This document shows, piece by piece, positions 50,658 to 63,200 of a stretch of 64,000 nt of DNA. The position numbers were made by a program, and so were the translations under genes. Under the pieces are notes generated by a model. It ran no database searches. It was not told the origin of the DNA and saw only the letters and a list, made by a program, of their open reading frames with translations. Where the stretch lies: assembly GCA_963169105.1 (NCBI GenBank), contig OY720632.1:7750001-7814000 (forward strand), written 5' to 3'. This stretch comes from Ceriagrion tenellum. Taxonomy: Eukaryota; Arthropoda; Insecta; Odonata; Coenagrionidae. The stretch's first letter is position 1. Each line of letters starts with the position of its first letter.

Positions 50658-53178
50658 CAAAGTGACAAAATCAAAGCCAACGTGAGGTCATCTTTTCTAA
50701 TGCAATGTCAAAATACGACCTTTCAATCGTTTCAGACAGTTTGAATTTTATCTGCTGTCACTGGCTATCATCAATATTTATTTTAAGAGAAACCATTTCA
50801 ATTGTAAAAGTTAAACATATAATACACAAACTTCTTCTATGAAATGAAAGTTATACATCTTCTGAATACTGCAAATGGCGATCAAACTCTTGAAATTTTG
50901 GTAATGTTTTTTTTCTTTCACCAGCCCGCGATAAAGTCGCTTGGACATCAAACCACATCGCTCACCTTCACCTGTTCAACGATCACCTTCCAACATAAGT
51001 CTTCCTTTCATCTACTTATAAATGCAAATTCATCCAACCACAGAGTAGACTCACTAACTCTGCAGCCCATTTCTAAAAAGTAGCAAATTCTCCACGAAAA
51101 GTAGTTTAAAGGCTACTTGATCACATTATCTCATTTATACTTCCAGATAAGTCAATTAATGCATGCGAAGACCTAAGGATTACATTCTTCACTGTTTTCA
51201 AGAGAAAAGAATGATATGGTCTCAGGGAAGATGGTGGAACCAATTCATATTGAAAGAATTAATGCTTAGCAGTTTTCTACTTTTTAAATTTATATTTTAA
51301 TCCGTCACCGGTTTCTTGTTATTTATATCACTGTCCGTAATGCAACGATTGAAATGCATTGAAACCGGTCGCGAATTAAAAACTGAACTTCATTGAGTGA
51401 ATAAATGCCGAACAAATTATTTCTTTCAAAGGAAAGTTTTTTTTCAATTGGTGGAAGTTTTTCATTCGCCATTCATTGCCAAATTGAAACCAAGACATAA
51501 ATTCTGACCCAAAGGTAAAGCCATTCGTCAAACTATGAGTCACCAAAGTCTATTATCATTGCATCTGTGATGTTCTCTTTTGATTTAATACACACAATAT
51601 TTCACTTAAATTTTAATATTTACGTCAGCATTCATGGATTTGTAGGCTGCTACTTTTCAAAAGACATTGGACATACATGCAAAAAATATGAGTTGAGTGG
51701 AATAAAGGTTCATTTCTATGAACTCGCTTTCAAAGATCACTTTAGAATTACCACAACGAATTATCACACAATTGCTATCACAACCTAACACTACCTAGAA
51801 CGAGAACAGAAATTTTTAGGCAGAGTAATACATTCCTAGGGTCCAAAATATGTTGTACGCTACCTGAATTTATTACTAATGCAAGAAATGAATGTATATA
51901 TTGCAGAAGTGTAAAAAATTGGTTATTTGCTATGTATCAACTTTATTTCAATATTGTGTGAAATGGCGTAGCTCACAGCAGTGCCAATTATCTATTGCAT
52001 GTTTTCTTTTTTTCTTTTTTCTTATTTATTATTGATATTAAAAGTTTAATGAGTTAATTTCACTATGCCGAGTGAATTTCGATTGTAACTATACCAGCAC
52101 TAATACATTGTTATTAAAATATAAAGCAACACATCCAAATCATTTTGTATGTAAGAACGAGTCGATAATCCCAAAACGGAGTTCCTCCTAAAGGGTACCT
52201 AGGTATATTCCAGAAATTATGTCACTCTTAATTGTATCTGTTATGTGTGAAATAAACTCATATTATCATATCATTATTTAAAGCTAGATATGGAATATTT
52301 TCTCATTCAATTTTTACATGTTTTCTTTTCGAATTTCTTGACTAAGACTGAGAAGATACATCCTATCCAAGGATTTGCTGGCAAAAGAAAGTTTTACCTC
52401 ACAAAAATTCGGAAATCCCAAGAGAGTTTGGACAAATTAAGAAGTTATCCTTCACATTTTATGGGTTCGGATATCATTGGAACTTGTGTATTTATGAAAT
52501 TGCACAGGGGTGCTTAATAATGATGGACGAGACGGATGTCACAGAACTCTCGCACTCGTATCAATGTGTTGCGAATTGGATACGCAAGATGAATGGAAAA
52601 TCAGTCAAAACGCACGGGAACATCTATATTTCGCAGTTTCACACGACCGCATAGCATAGCACAGCGGGGTATTCGAACCGAAGTGGTTGATCAGAAGGAG
52701 CGGCGACTGCGAACCGTCAGAGGCCAGGGCGAAACCCACCTTCGGTCTCTCCAGGGAAATCAAAATCCGGGTCACAGGAAACAATATCAATGAATGATGG
52801 CTCGATGACAGAACAAGTCGTATTTCAGCTACGGTAAATGTAATGTTAGACCCGCGGGTTTAAAAGCACGAGTTTTTGCCATGCATGAATGCAGTAGAAC
52901 TACGCTAAATGCATACCCGGGCACGGCGAAGCTACCAAAATACACTGCATAATCCATTTAACCGACCAGGTCAGGGAGAGTCTTTTCAGTTACCCCCTCC
53001 GATTTGCTGATCAATCTATCGATTCACAACTCGCTGCTGCTCTCTTAACAAAGAGATGGAGAGATAAGGCTGTCCGCAACCATAGCGAGGAAAAAGCGCA
53101 GTTTCACATGACCTCAATATTCCAATCATTTCTTTTAACAAATGATGTGGTAGGAAGTCACTCGCACGGGTGCACATA
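50658..53178. other. noncoding stretch
   Basis: No gene supported. Contains the inverted repeat at 51296-51380. 52590-52800 is GC-richer and has a B-box-like GGTTCGAATAC on the minus strand without an A box. Confidence 0.35.
51296..51380. repeat. inverted repeat with GAAACCGG ends
   Basis: TTTAATCCGTCACCGGTTTC and GAAACCGGTCGCGAATTAAA are complementary at 17 of 20 positions across 45 bp. The right arm's GAAA-CCGG-TC resembles the 3' half of a hammerhead, but no intact CTGANGA is present. Possibly a worn Penelope terminal pair. Confidence 0.4.
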
Positions 53179-53302
53179 CACCAGGGTTGAAATTTGCCAT
53201 GAAAAAATCATTTGACTCCACCGGGATTCGAACCCGGATCTCCCAATTGCAGGTCAGATTTGTTAGCCAGTTACACCACTAAACCATCTTCCTTCAAAGC
53301 GA
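53179..53302 (-). mobile_element. tRNA-derived SINE (SINE-3), left copy
   Basis: On the minus strand: GGAAGATGGTTTAGTGGTGT…, A box TAGTGGTGTAACTGG, B box GGTTCGAATCC inside GATCCGGGTTCGAATCCCGG. The tRNA arms look intact around the T loop, but a paired acceptor stem is missing. It faces an inverted copy 51 bp away. Confidence 0.7.
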
Positions 53303-53353
53303 ATTTCGAGGGGGTTTTATGCGAATTAGATGTTCATGATTCCCCATCAGATT

Positions 53354-53476
53354 TCACTTTGAAGGAAGATGGCTTGGTGGTGTAACTGCCTAATACACCT
53401 GACCGGCAATTGAGAGATCCGGGTTCGTAACCCCGTCAGGTCAAATTATTTTTCATGGCGAATTTCAATCATGGTG
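53354..53476 (+). mobile_element. tRNA-derived SINE (SINE-3), right copy
   Basis: Plus-strand counterpart of 53179-53302, head to head. A box TGGTGTAACTGCC and a damaged B box GGTTCGTAACC. The two together form a ~124-bp imperfect hairpin. Confidence 0.7.
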
Positions 53477-55408
53477 CAGATGAAAATTTTCAACTATTCC
53501 AAGAAATAGATTATTTGAGATGTACATCTATTGTATTTGAATATTTAACTGGAATAACGTTAAAAAAATTATATCTGCGCGTAATTTCACCAAATTAACC
53601 CTACAATATCAACAATCCATAGTCCAAAAAAAATAGGTCATTCGAAAAGGCGCCGCCCCCTTATTACGGTTAAGCGAAATTCCCCAGTGTTTATTTTCCA
53701 ACTGCAACATGAATAACTGCATAAAAATGTTGAATAATTATTCATAGCTACCAGGAAAATTTCCAATAATTTAACCAATGGGATGTTTTTCTCATCGAAT
53801 ATCATAATGTAAGGATTTCTGCCGACGTCAATAACTTGGGTGTGAAGACGTCGAAACAGGACAGAAAACGGACATGGAGGGCACTCTATCAAACGCGTGA
53901 AGGAATGCGGCAGTACATCGCAGCGAACTCTTTCTTTTCCTTTTGTACGTCCTTTATTTTCTTTCCAGAAATCAAATATATATACTCGCAGAGGCAAGAG
54001 ATGTACGACGCTTTGATGTCGTTCCAGGGAAGCTCAGCACTCCGTCCTCCGCACAGAAAAAATATTAAGGAACAAAATGAATGACACTGCGGACGACGAA
54101 AAAACGACTCCTTTATCGCTTTACTCGCGGCGTCGGTGGCAAGAACATGATAAATGGCGGGGATATCGGAGAGACGTCGGTGGGGATAGGGGAGGATAGG
54201 GAGGATGGGGGAAGAGGAGGGAATCCACGACCAAGGCAAGTCGAAGTGTGAACGCGCGCTGCATTCGTCTTTTTTTTCTTTCTTTCTCAACACAGGGATT
54301 CCACACGCACACAAAGACGAAAACCCAAACAAACAAGCAAAGTGAAAAGGTTTGATTTCTTTGGGAGAGGAATGACGCCATGGGAATCGGATTGCTCTTT
54401 GAAGGGGAAATGGAAACGAGGCCTGTCGGGAAGGGAGGGGGAGAATGAAGAGGAGAATGAGTGAGGAATGGGGAGAGAAGAGGGACACAGGGAGATTTCC
54501 ATTAAAAGTGTCGAATTTAGCACAAATCGAAACAAACGTACGAACTGCGACGAATGAAGAAATGTACGATGATGAAACATACGTTAATCGACCGATAGAT
54601 GGCATTCGGCAAGCACACTAGGCAGGGACACTTCATGTCGCCAATGCACATTTATATTTAAACAATTCCTAAGAACTGTACAGTTGAAAACGACATGTAT
54701 TCACGCAAAAGTAATTTAAAACTTTCCATCGTCCATGCTTGACGCCTTTCGCGAAACTATACTCATATTATACAACCGCGGATACAATAATAGATGTTGT
54801 ATTTTTCTTAAAGCGTTTCTATCATAAAATTATTGGAATGTGAAATCAATCGAACTCCATTTACTCGTAGAGAAATATATTCTTCCTCTATATTATTCAG
54901 ATACATTTATTCCTTCCATCAAAACCTACTCTCAAATTTCGTGCTGATCAACGCAATGTTATTTTTTAACACAACACAACAATGATTTTCAACGCAATGT
55001 AGTAACTACGCTGTCGGAAAATGGCTCGCAAAAAAGATCCCCGGAAATTGAATAAAAATAAAATGACCTGTTTTATCTTACCACCTTATTTTGAGAGTTA
55101 TCAACCGCCTATTTGTGCGATATGTGGAGTCAAAATGCAAGTTTTCCAAAGCAAGAACGCGGAAATTGACTCATATGACTGGAGAAAAATTCTTATTTAA
55201 AATATTTGCGTAATTATTTTAAAATGTTTGCGTAATGGTCTGCTTATTTTATAACTTAATTTAAGTTCTAAATTAGGTAACGATGGTCATCACCGAAAGC
55301 GGGATTTTCCAAATTAACAAAAATTTTAAATTAATTACCTGCTTTGACTAACAGTGGTCGTAGATCTTTTAAAGTGATCTCCAGAGCTAACGAACTATGC
55401 TCATTAGA
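53477..55408. other. noncoding stretch with skewed composition
   Basis: The longest open frame of the window (238 codons, minus, 53889-54605) lies here. It coincides with a purine-rich plus strand that lacks minus-strand stops, is Ser/Phe/Pro/Leu-rich and has no domain I recognise, so I do not call it a gene. A G4-like tract lies at 54182-54212. Confidence 0.4.
54182..54212 (+). repeat. G-quadruplex-like tract
   Basis: Four G-runs (GGGG, GGGG, GGG, GGGGG) separated by loops of 3, 6 and 5 bases fit the G3+N1-7 pattern. Confidence 0.7.
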
Positions 55409-56012
55409 TAATCTACATCTACATAATACCCCGCGAGCCGCCACATGGGACTGTGGCAGGGGGTGTTAGGTCACCAGTCGTGTAAAGATGTAAGTTTTAA
55501 ATGGTGACATATATTATAGGAGGGTATTTAGTGGAGCTCAATTTTTATTGTGGTCGCTTATTGTTCGCGGAAAGAATGTGTTTTTGTACCTATCTGATCG
55601 GCAGAGTATCTCTCTTATATTATCGCAATTGTCAGACCTAGAGATTTAGTGAGGAGTCATGATATTCTCTGATAATATTCTCTGAGTTGCTCTGAAAAAT
55701 ATCAGTTCTGAATTTCTCAAGCAGCCTAAGCCTAGCATGTAGCCTCCGAGTTGCTAGGGGCTCCCACCTTATTCCCTCTAAAAGTTGTGAGATACTATAT
55801 GTACGCTCGTAGCAGTTTTTAATGAAGTGCGCTGCTTTACTTTGTATTTTATAAATATTTTTGTTGTATTTATTTGACCAGGGTCCCAAATGGTCGCGGC
55901 ATATTCGAGGTGTGACCTAAACGGAACGAAGTAGCATCTATCTTTGAATTTCTCATCCGAGGACCTTCCTATTATACGTCTAACAAAACCTAGTTGCTTC
56001 AATGCAAATGAT
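55409..56012 (-). pseudogene. CR1/Jockey-like LINE 3' end, copy F
   Basis: Reverse-strand copy with the tail complement ATCTACATCTACATAATACC at its left. It encodes QLGFVRRIIGRSSDEKFKDR and, in a second frame of 83 codons, WDPG-type then SKAAHFIKNCYER and WEPLATRRLHARLRLLEKF. Best preserved C-terminal coding of the family, with at least one frameshift between the two parts. Confidence 0.85.
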
Positions 56013-56061
56013 ATGGCAGCTTCAAATTGCGACTGTTAAAGATGTCGTACATTGAAACCAT

Positions 56062-56600
56062 TAAGATAGTTTGACAACACATCATTTCACTTCTTCTTTC
56101 CGCATTCATATCCATGAGTGTGGTCTCATTTAAAAGAAAAATTCCTCACCCTTCATGACATACCAAAATATACCATCCGGTTTTCACACTACTTTCCGAG
56201 ACATATGCCTAAAATACCAGCCATTTACTGGAGATATTGTATGTATATATACTCCAAAGAGATGTATTATGTAAAAAAATTAGGAATTTCTATCACCTAT
56301 AAATCTCGACATCTATCGACATCTCACGAAAAATATCTCGTCAAAAAATTTACAGGTTTATTTTGGTATGTCCTCTTAACTATTTGAAAAAATATATCAT
56401 ACACACCGCAGTAATTTTTTCAGGATCACAAAACCCCTTCCGTTGTGAAGGAGTATTAAATGTATCACGTGAAAAAATGAGCCAAGTTAAAGGCTATTAA
56501 AGATATTTTCCTTTGATTATCGATAATTTTCCTCCAAAAAAACTGCTGCTGCACCAAAAAATTACTGCACCAATAATATAACATTATTTACTTTATTTAT
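56062..56600 (+). mobile_element. MITE-A copy 6 (diverged)
   Basis: The left end TTAAGATAGTTTGA is recognisable and the interior keeps blocks such as AAATACCAGCCATTTACTGG, CACACCGCAGTAA and AAAAATGAGCCAAGTTAAAG. Clearly older than the other copies. The right terminus is not found. Confidence 0.7.
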
Positions 56601-56707
56601 CTTCTGAAAATGAACGACGTTGCATTGAACGATGCGCGCTGGCGATTCCTATTCTAGCCTGCCAAAGGCCGTATTTTAAGGGAGAAAAACAGTCACGGCC
56701 GAATATT

Positions 56708-57025
56708 TTCTACATCTACATAATACCCCGCTATATATAATATTTTTATTGTGGTCGCTTATTGTTTGCGGTAAGAACTAGTTTTTTTACCTATCCGTTC
56801 GGCATAGTGTGTCTCTTATTTGATCGCATCTGTCAGACCTAGAGATTTAGTGAGGAGACATGATAATATTCTCTATGTCGCTCTGAAAAATATCAGTTCT
56901 GAATTTATCAAGCAACCTAAGCCTAGCATGTAGCCTCCGAGTCTCTAGGGGCTCCCACCTTAATCCCTCTAAAAGTTGTGAGACACTATATGTACGCTCG
57001 AAGCAGTTTTGAACGAAGCGCCTTC
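56708..57025 (-). pseudogene. CR1/Jockey-like LINE 3' end, copy G
   Basis: Reverse-strand copy with tail complement at its left, an internal deletion of the 3' noncoding part, and the C-terminal EPLETRR-type codons. It stops abruptly near 57025. Copy H at 57.6 kb could be its continuation. Confidence 0.8.
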
Positions 57026-57584
57026 CGCAAAGTATTCATCAGGTTTTTCACACACCCCTCCTCTAGTGATTTCCAGCATTAGGGTTTTTCGCTGCGGATG
57101 AAATGTCCCTAATGGTCCCTAATTAATGATCCCTACGCTTCACCCCAAAATGTATACACCTTACATGAGTTACTGAGTGACTGTTTCCATTACAAAATTT
57201 TGTGGTGTACTCTCAGCTTTGAACTACATCACTTCGCACCTGTTGCATCCAATGCTATAAAAATGTAATTTTAAAAATAAGGAGATTTTGATGGGAGGTA
57301 AGATAGCAGAAAGTTGAGGGAAGAATATCTATCTTACCCAATAAAGGTAAAGAATTATAATATATTATTATTTGTTATTACATCAACTCCCAACCCTCAA
57401 TATTGCAGGTTTTTAATTAAGGAATTCACGAATAACGGGTTTACACTTACTTAGGCGATATGAGTCACTACACCTCTGGATAGAAACGAGAAATATTACA
57501 AGTTCCCCAGAATTGAGGATTTCGTCGATTATACGAATTAATAAGCAGAGAAAATCAATTCTTGAATAGTAAAAGATATAGAAG
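57026..57584. other. sequence separating LINE pieces G and H
   Basis: About 560 bp with no recognised element. It may be an insertion into one LINE copy, but the two LINE pieces do not meet exactly (about 100-200 bp of LINE is missing between them). Confidence 0.3.
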
Positions 57585-57745
57585 AAGATAATGAGAGTTT
57601 AAGAGATCTCTTTGACTTTTTCACCAGAGAATCTTCCTATTTTTACAAAACCTAGTTTCTTTAAAGCTGCGCCACATATGTTCTATACGTGTAATCCCCA
57701 CGATATATCAGAAGTTAAGGTATTTCCAAGATAATTTTTGTGTGA
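57585..57745 (-). pseudogene. CR1/Jockey-like LINE fragment, copy H
   Basis: The minus strand reads NYLGNTLTSDISWGLHV and AALKKLGFVK, the same thumb segment as copy D but without the downstream part. Contains stops. Confidence 0.65.
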
Positions 57746-58451
57746 ATTCTAAATGTTCAGTTTTATATTTAAAAACAAACTTTTCTGTCACAGAGGAATG
57801 AAACAATTCACAAGGTGCACGTTTGACGCCATTAGTGAAGATCAACAATCTTGAAAACAATAACGAATGCCATTATCGACATGGTATTGTTATAAATATC
57901 GTCCATACACTTCGCTCCGGATCTGTTTGTGGAGTGGGCTACTAAGTGCGCAGGGAGTATTTGATGAATGGAGGACGACAGCGCAGTATTATTTCCATGT
58001 GAGTAGCGTACTGTAGAGCGATTGATGGATTGATTAAAGATTGTATTGTACTGCGCTGCCAAATGATTTTAGAGGGGTCTGAATAACGGATGGAAAGCTA
58101 CGGGGCCAATCTATGAGCAGTGAAAGAAAGGGAACGGAAAGCACCCAGAGAGAGATAGAGAGAGAGAGAGAAAGAAGAGAAAGACTCCATTGCGATGACT
58201 CCGACTCACCTCTCTCTCTCTCTCTCTCTATTAGATGAGATGTCTGCTTTCCTAAAACCCCCCTGCTGCAAGCTTCCATTGGCGACTCGTAGGGAATGAA
58301 GTGCATCCATGCTAATACACTGATGACAATTATAAATGCAACCATTTTGTGAATACATCCAATGCTGGTGGTAGAAGTCAATCACGTGGCCGACAAGAAT
58401 CCATACGATGATGGCCTTTGGTTGAATCATAGGGTCGTGAGAAACTGGAGA
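57746..58451. other. noncoding stretch with GA/CT tracts
   Basis: 58147-58175 is (GA)n-like and 58208-58229 is (CT)n, so the two tracts could pair as a hairpin. No gene. Confidence 0.5.
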
Positions 58452-58720
58452 ATCGGGTTGGTGTGGTGGTTAGAGTACTGGCCTACCACGCGGGCGGCCA
58501 GGGTTCAAATCCCTGGAGAGGCTAGATGTTTTTCAAAGGAACCCGATTCCTACTTGAGTGTCTTGTGGTGGGCACTTCGAGTATAGTACTCTGTCTTTCA
58601 GATGAGACGTTAAGCCGTGTTCCACTTGGCGCCTTTCGTTAAGAGCAGGCTAATGCCGACGCCGGGTTTCTGTCCACCCTTCCTCCCTTACCAATCCCCT
58701 ATGGCGCAAAAGGCCTTATC
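58452..58720 (+). mobile_element. tRNA-derived SINE (SINE-2), copy 2
   Basis: Starts ATCGGGTTGGTGTGGTGGTT (A-box-like TGGTTAGAGTACTGG) with B box GGTTCAAATCC. About 250 bp match the reverse-strand copy at 25.59-25.84 kb. The 3' part ends CCCTATGGCGCAAAAGGCC. Confidence 0.75.
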
Positions 58721-59484
58721 CGTCGGACGCCTCCTCAAATATCCAATCAAATCCCATCCAATCGTGAAAAAATGTCTTACTTTTCATTACTATCTAAGGC
58801 AAATCAGTACATTTCAAACACATTATTACATTGGACGGCCTCTAATATGTAGAATCCCTTATCAAACGCGTCAGATATTCTTAACTACGCATTATAACGG
58901 GCATACCAAAAGTGAACTCTGTCATTTTAGTGGTAATGCTCAGATAATAGACGGTATATTTTACTTCAATTAGGAAGCCAATTGTTTCATTTCATAACAC
59001 TGCATTTCTTACCCCGAAGACCTCATTGTAGGTGGTTAAAATTCGCTGGCAACTAAATTATGTAGTGGCTTCAACAGAGCCAAACAACTGTCAGTGCAGC
59101 GATGGCCGATGAAGAATCATTATCCGGCAAAATACTTGCTATTCAGGAGGAGCGGAAGTCGAGATTCGGGAACTAAATGATACAATGAGATGAGACAGTC
59201 GGAATAGAATTGATTTACGACGCAGCGGAAATTGAGCTATGATTATTGTACTGCCTGCGACGCTAAAATGACTCGTGTGAACTCAATGACTGAAAATAAC
59301 GACGATCATACTTCATATTTTATTTTTTTAAGCGCTATAACTTTCCACCATAATTCACTATCAACACATAACGAAATTTCAATACAGGCGGCTTTGTTTA
59401 CGGGTAGGATAGCTATTTTAAATGAGGTTTCTATTATTTTATAAGGATGTTGTGATAATATGAAGGAGAAAACTAAAGGTATCT
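58721..59484. other. no feature seen
   Basis: No gene or element recognised. Confidence 0.4.
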
Positions 59485-60279
59485 AAATAAATGGAAGAAG
59501 AATTCACTGAATTAGGTTTGCTGATGATAATATGACCCTGGCAGAAAGATATGAATAGAATGCTCCGAATCTTATCCACAGTTTGGGCAAAATGGAAATT
59601 GAAAATAAACGTGAAGAAAACTAAAGCTATGACAGTATCTAAACACGAAAACGAACCCGATGTTAATATAATGATAGGGGGATCGATAATAAAACAGGTT
59701 GAAGAGTTCAGCTACCTTGGGAGCATAATTTCAAGAGATAACAGAAGCACCTCTTCAATAAAAAGAAGGATAGCCTTGGCAAAGAAGGCATATGAAAATA
59801 AAAAAAACATATTCTAATAAATAGCCACATTCAAGTAGAAATAAGGAAATCTTTTGCGAAAATGTTTATATGGAGCACACTGTTATACGGCTGCAAAATC
59901 TGAACATTGAGAAAGATGTAAAAGTCGCGGTTGGTAGCTATGGAAATGTGGATAAGTAGGAGGATGACAAAAACAAGATGGACTGTAAGAAAGAGCAATG
60001 AAGAGGTGCTGAGGGAAATAGAAGAAAAAAGATGACTGATAGAATAGATGGAGCGAAGGAAAGTCAAATTCATTGGTCATGTTCTTCGGCATTATAAGTT
60101 TTTAGGAAATATAATGGAGGGAAAGGTGCTCGGCAATAGAAGCAGAGGAAGGCCAAGAAAGAAGTTCCTAGATGATGTACGAAGTATGTTGGGATTAAAA
60201 ACATATGCTAATTTGAAGAGAGCTGCAGTACACAGGGACACATGGCTGCAGAGACAAGGCTTAGCCTTTACAAGATGAT
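59485..60279 (+). pseudogene. non-LTR retrotransposon RT, palm end to C-terminus
   Basis: Starts at INGRRIH, a stop, IRFADDNMTLAERY (FADD catalytic box at 59517-59528). After a frameshift comes MNRMLRILSTVWAKWKLKIN, VKKTKAMTVS, FSYLGSIISRD (thumb). Decayed pieces follow with TLLYGC and MWISRRMTKTRW. An intact 76-codon end (60048-60278) reads FIGHVLRHYKFLGNIMEG, NRSRGRPRKKFLDDVRS and DTWLQRQ before the stop. Same LINE type as the pieces at 22 and 30.8 kb. Several stops and frameshifts. Confidence 0.85.
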
Positions 60280-63200
60280 GATGGTTGTGATAAAGAAAAG
60301 GACTATTGGCCGGAAAAGGGGCCAATTGCAATGAAAACGAACAAAACGCAACATAAATCGCTCGAGAAGAGGGAGGAGCGAGAGAGAGCGATTAGAGAAG
60401 CGGGGTGGCGTATGAGGAGATAGAATAGGGTTGCCTGTGACGTTGATAGATGGCGACAAATAAAAACGAATGCGAATCAAAAGGCACTTTCTCATTCCCG
60501 AGGGCACGTGAAAGACGTTGGCGGATCTGTCGAGAGTTGCAAACTGTGCGGCGCTCTCCTCAGGCACAAAGGGAATGAGGTGCCGTTTCACTCGGCCACT
60601 TAATTAATCTTGGAAATTAATTGTATATATATATATAGTTAAGAATGCTCAAAACAAAAAAGAATTATGTACTACCATCGGAGAGATTGTTATTTAATTG
60701 ATGAAAAAAGTCACAGACAATCCCCAAAATCGCGTATTTTTTTAATTGGATATTTTCCAGTTTCCCGGATAAGAGGCCCAATTTTCCTCGATCCAACCCA
60801 TACATACAACGGTACATGACCAAATGGAAGAATTAGTTCCTGAATTTGTGGATTCTACGCCATCTTAGAATATTTACCATTGCTTCTCGAACTCACTCTA
60901 TCAACAAAGGCCGTAATAGGTGTTATACCTCACACACTATCCGGATAAATATAGATAAGAAATGAGTATTGGTGAATAAATTTGAGTATGGAAGAGGATA
61001 CCATCAGAGAGAGGAACTTAAAAGTGGTTTTAAGTCCAGAAGACGTTCATAGATGGAGCCACAGTGCTTCACCACCATCGCATCGCCGGAGTGAAACTGT
61101 TGCGTCCATCACAAATTAAATCGAGGTTCTGTGAAGGCACATTTTAATAATTTTGTGAGTAAATCAAAATTTATTCCGGGGCCATATTTTAGTTAATTGT
61201 ATCTATTTATACGATGGAACTCACCAAATAGACAGCCAAGGAAATGATACAAGGTTAACATTCCATATTATTGTTTCTTGAATGAATGTAAGCGCTAGAA
61301 TTTTCGGCAATGGGAATCGAAATTTTGACGAAAATGCAACGATATACGTTATTTTCGATTACTAGACTCGGCGTAATACCTTGAAAATCTTATCAAAGGT
61401 TAACAGCAGTAAGACGTGCATCATTTTGTGCCCAGAAGAAAAATTGTGCATATGCAAACGAATTAAAATACCGAAAATTTGCCATGTGCCTAACTGCTAT
61501 GTGTTAAAATTGCATTCAATTCCCCCAAAAAAAACAATCGGTGTGATGCAATGTTTTTGTATTTTTATCAACGGACATCAGCAGTGAGGACACATGAGCT
61601 ATGTATCACTCTTATCTGTCCAAAATCAACAATCGCTCAAACTGCACGATTGTTGTCGTTGAGTGTTAACACATTCCAGTCTGAGGTTTAAAGGGCTTTT
61701 TTTGCACGCTAGACTGGGGTTTTTGGTGGACTTTTGTAAAATTGTGATAGCTATACTGTTTTAGATAAATTGAAACTAAATTCGAACAGCTTCTGCCATA
61801 TACAGGATTTCTCAGTAACTAAAACATCCAAGCTGCGTAGTAGATCAAACGAAATGCGAGCATAGCCCGTACTTCTTTATGTACGCATTTATATACGCTA
61901 CTGTGGGCATAGCCCGCAGTTCGTCCTCCATTTAAATCCAGAGGCTGCGAGCATAGCCCGCACTAAGTCCGGAATGTGAGCGAGAGGCATAGGAGAGGCG
62001 CGCAGCAGCGATGAATCAACCGAGGTCAGGAAGTCTCGGGACAAGTCAGCTTCGATTCCATTGGACCGCGGCCGTAACTCACGTTTCCCGCACGAGTTTT
62101 TATGGCGGCCAACCGCGCATAGCGTGCGTCGTATGAATACACTTCCTTCTTCGGTGTTGGAAGCTCCTCTTTCTCACTGACACTAGGAAAGCGTAAGGGA
62201 TGCAGAGGGAAGGAGATCTGATAACGAAGCGGGCAGGAAATAAAAACAAAGAAAACTTGCAATTGAAGAAGTTAAAATCACGTTTGACACGCGGAAATAA
62301 GACGCAGGGTTTAGAGAGTAACATTTGCGAAGATCCTAGAGACATCTAGTGGTCTCGGATAGACAACTCGTCAGCCGGAGAGCTTTGCGGTGAGATGGCC
62401 GTCAGCAAAGGTCCCCACCACAGACTTTTGCGAAGCTTCAATATTTGCTTTAAGTATTAAAATTTCTTTAACCCTTCAGTGGACGCGTGAAATTTTGTTA
62501 CACAGTTTTGCGCGCGGCCCACACCGGCGGCTCAAATTAAATGTTTTTTATTGCCCAACATTTTCCATTTTTTTGTCATAAATTTTTTCTGTCGATAAAT
62601 TTAGACTAATATCTATTGTTTTGTTAGGTTTTTATCACTGTGGGACATTTATACAGTTATTCGTGAAACAATAGCCAAAGTAACTAAAAGATCGTGAAAT
62701 ATTTTGAGCTTCGAACATCCATGAGACAAAGTAGGACTCTTGCCGAGGTACCCAAAAAAAAGTAACATAAACGTCCCGAACACCGTTTTCTCGCGTAAGT
62801 AGGCAAACATATGACAAAAATTTGCTGCAAAACTATTAGTGCTGCCGACAGTAAAAGGTTACGCAGTCGCGTGGGCCGCATTTATTGGCCCAGTCACGCA
62901 GGCTTCCTTTCGCACGCTATCTAATACTAACCCTGCAACAGTTTGTCTCAAACGACCATGTGAGACTTTTGAGGATATAATAGTGTGCAGTTACTGAAAC
63001 TCAAAAGTAGGTATATTATGCCATCCTATGAGAAACGGCGCACAAATGAAACACAGGTGGCCCACGTGCCTACTGAAGGATGAGAAGAATGAGTTTCGCC
63101 GAAATATTGGAAGAGTTATCAGGAGTATATCTAAAATCGTAAATGTTGATCGGTTATAGGTTAGCACACGCAGGTAAATAATTTTACCCTGCAATAAGCG

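Noticed and set aside
52600..52800. tRNA or SINE on the minus strand
   Set aside because: Only a B-box-like GGTTCGAATAC; no A box at the right distance and no second copy in the window.
53230..53290. Functional tRNA gene on the minus strand
   Set aside because: Good T arm, but no acceptor pairing and an inverted companion copy with the same extra tail.
53889..54605. 238-codon open frame, minus strand
   Set aside because: The longest frame in the window, but it follows the purine-rich plus strand that removes minus-strand stops. It is Ser/Phe/Pro/Leu-rich, overlaps other open frames and shows no domain.
61860..61960. CRISPR-like array
   Set aside because: Only three 10-bp units, irregular flanks and a eukaryotic genome; not a CRISPR array.
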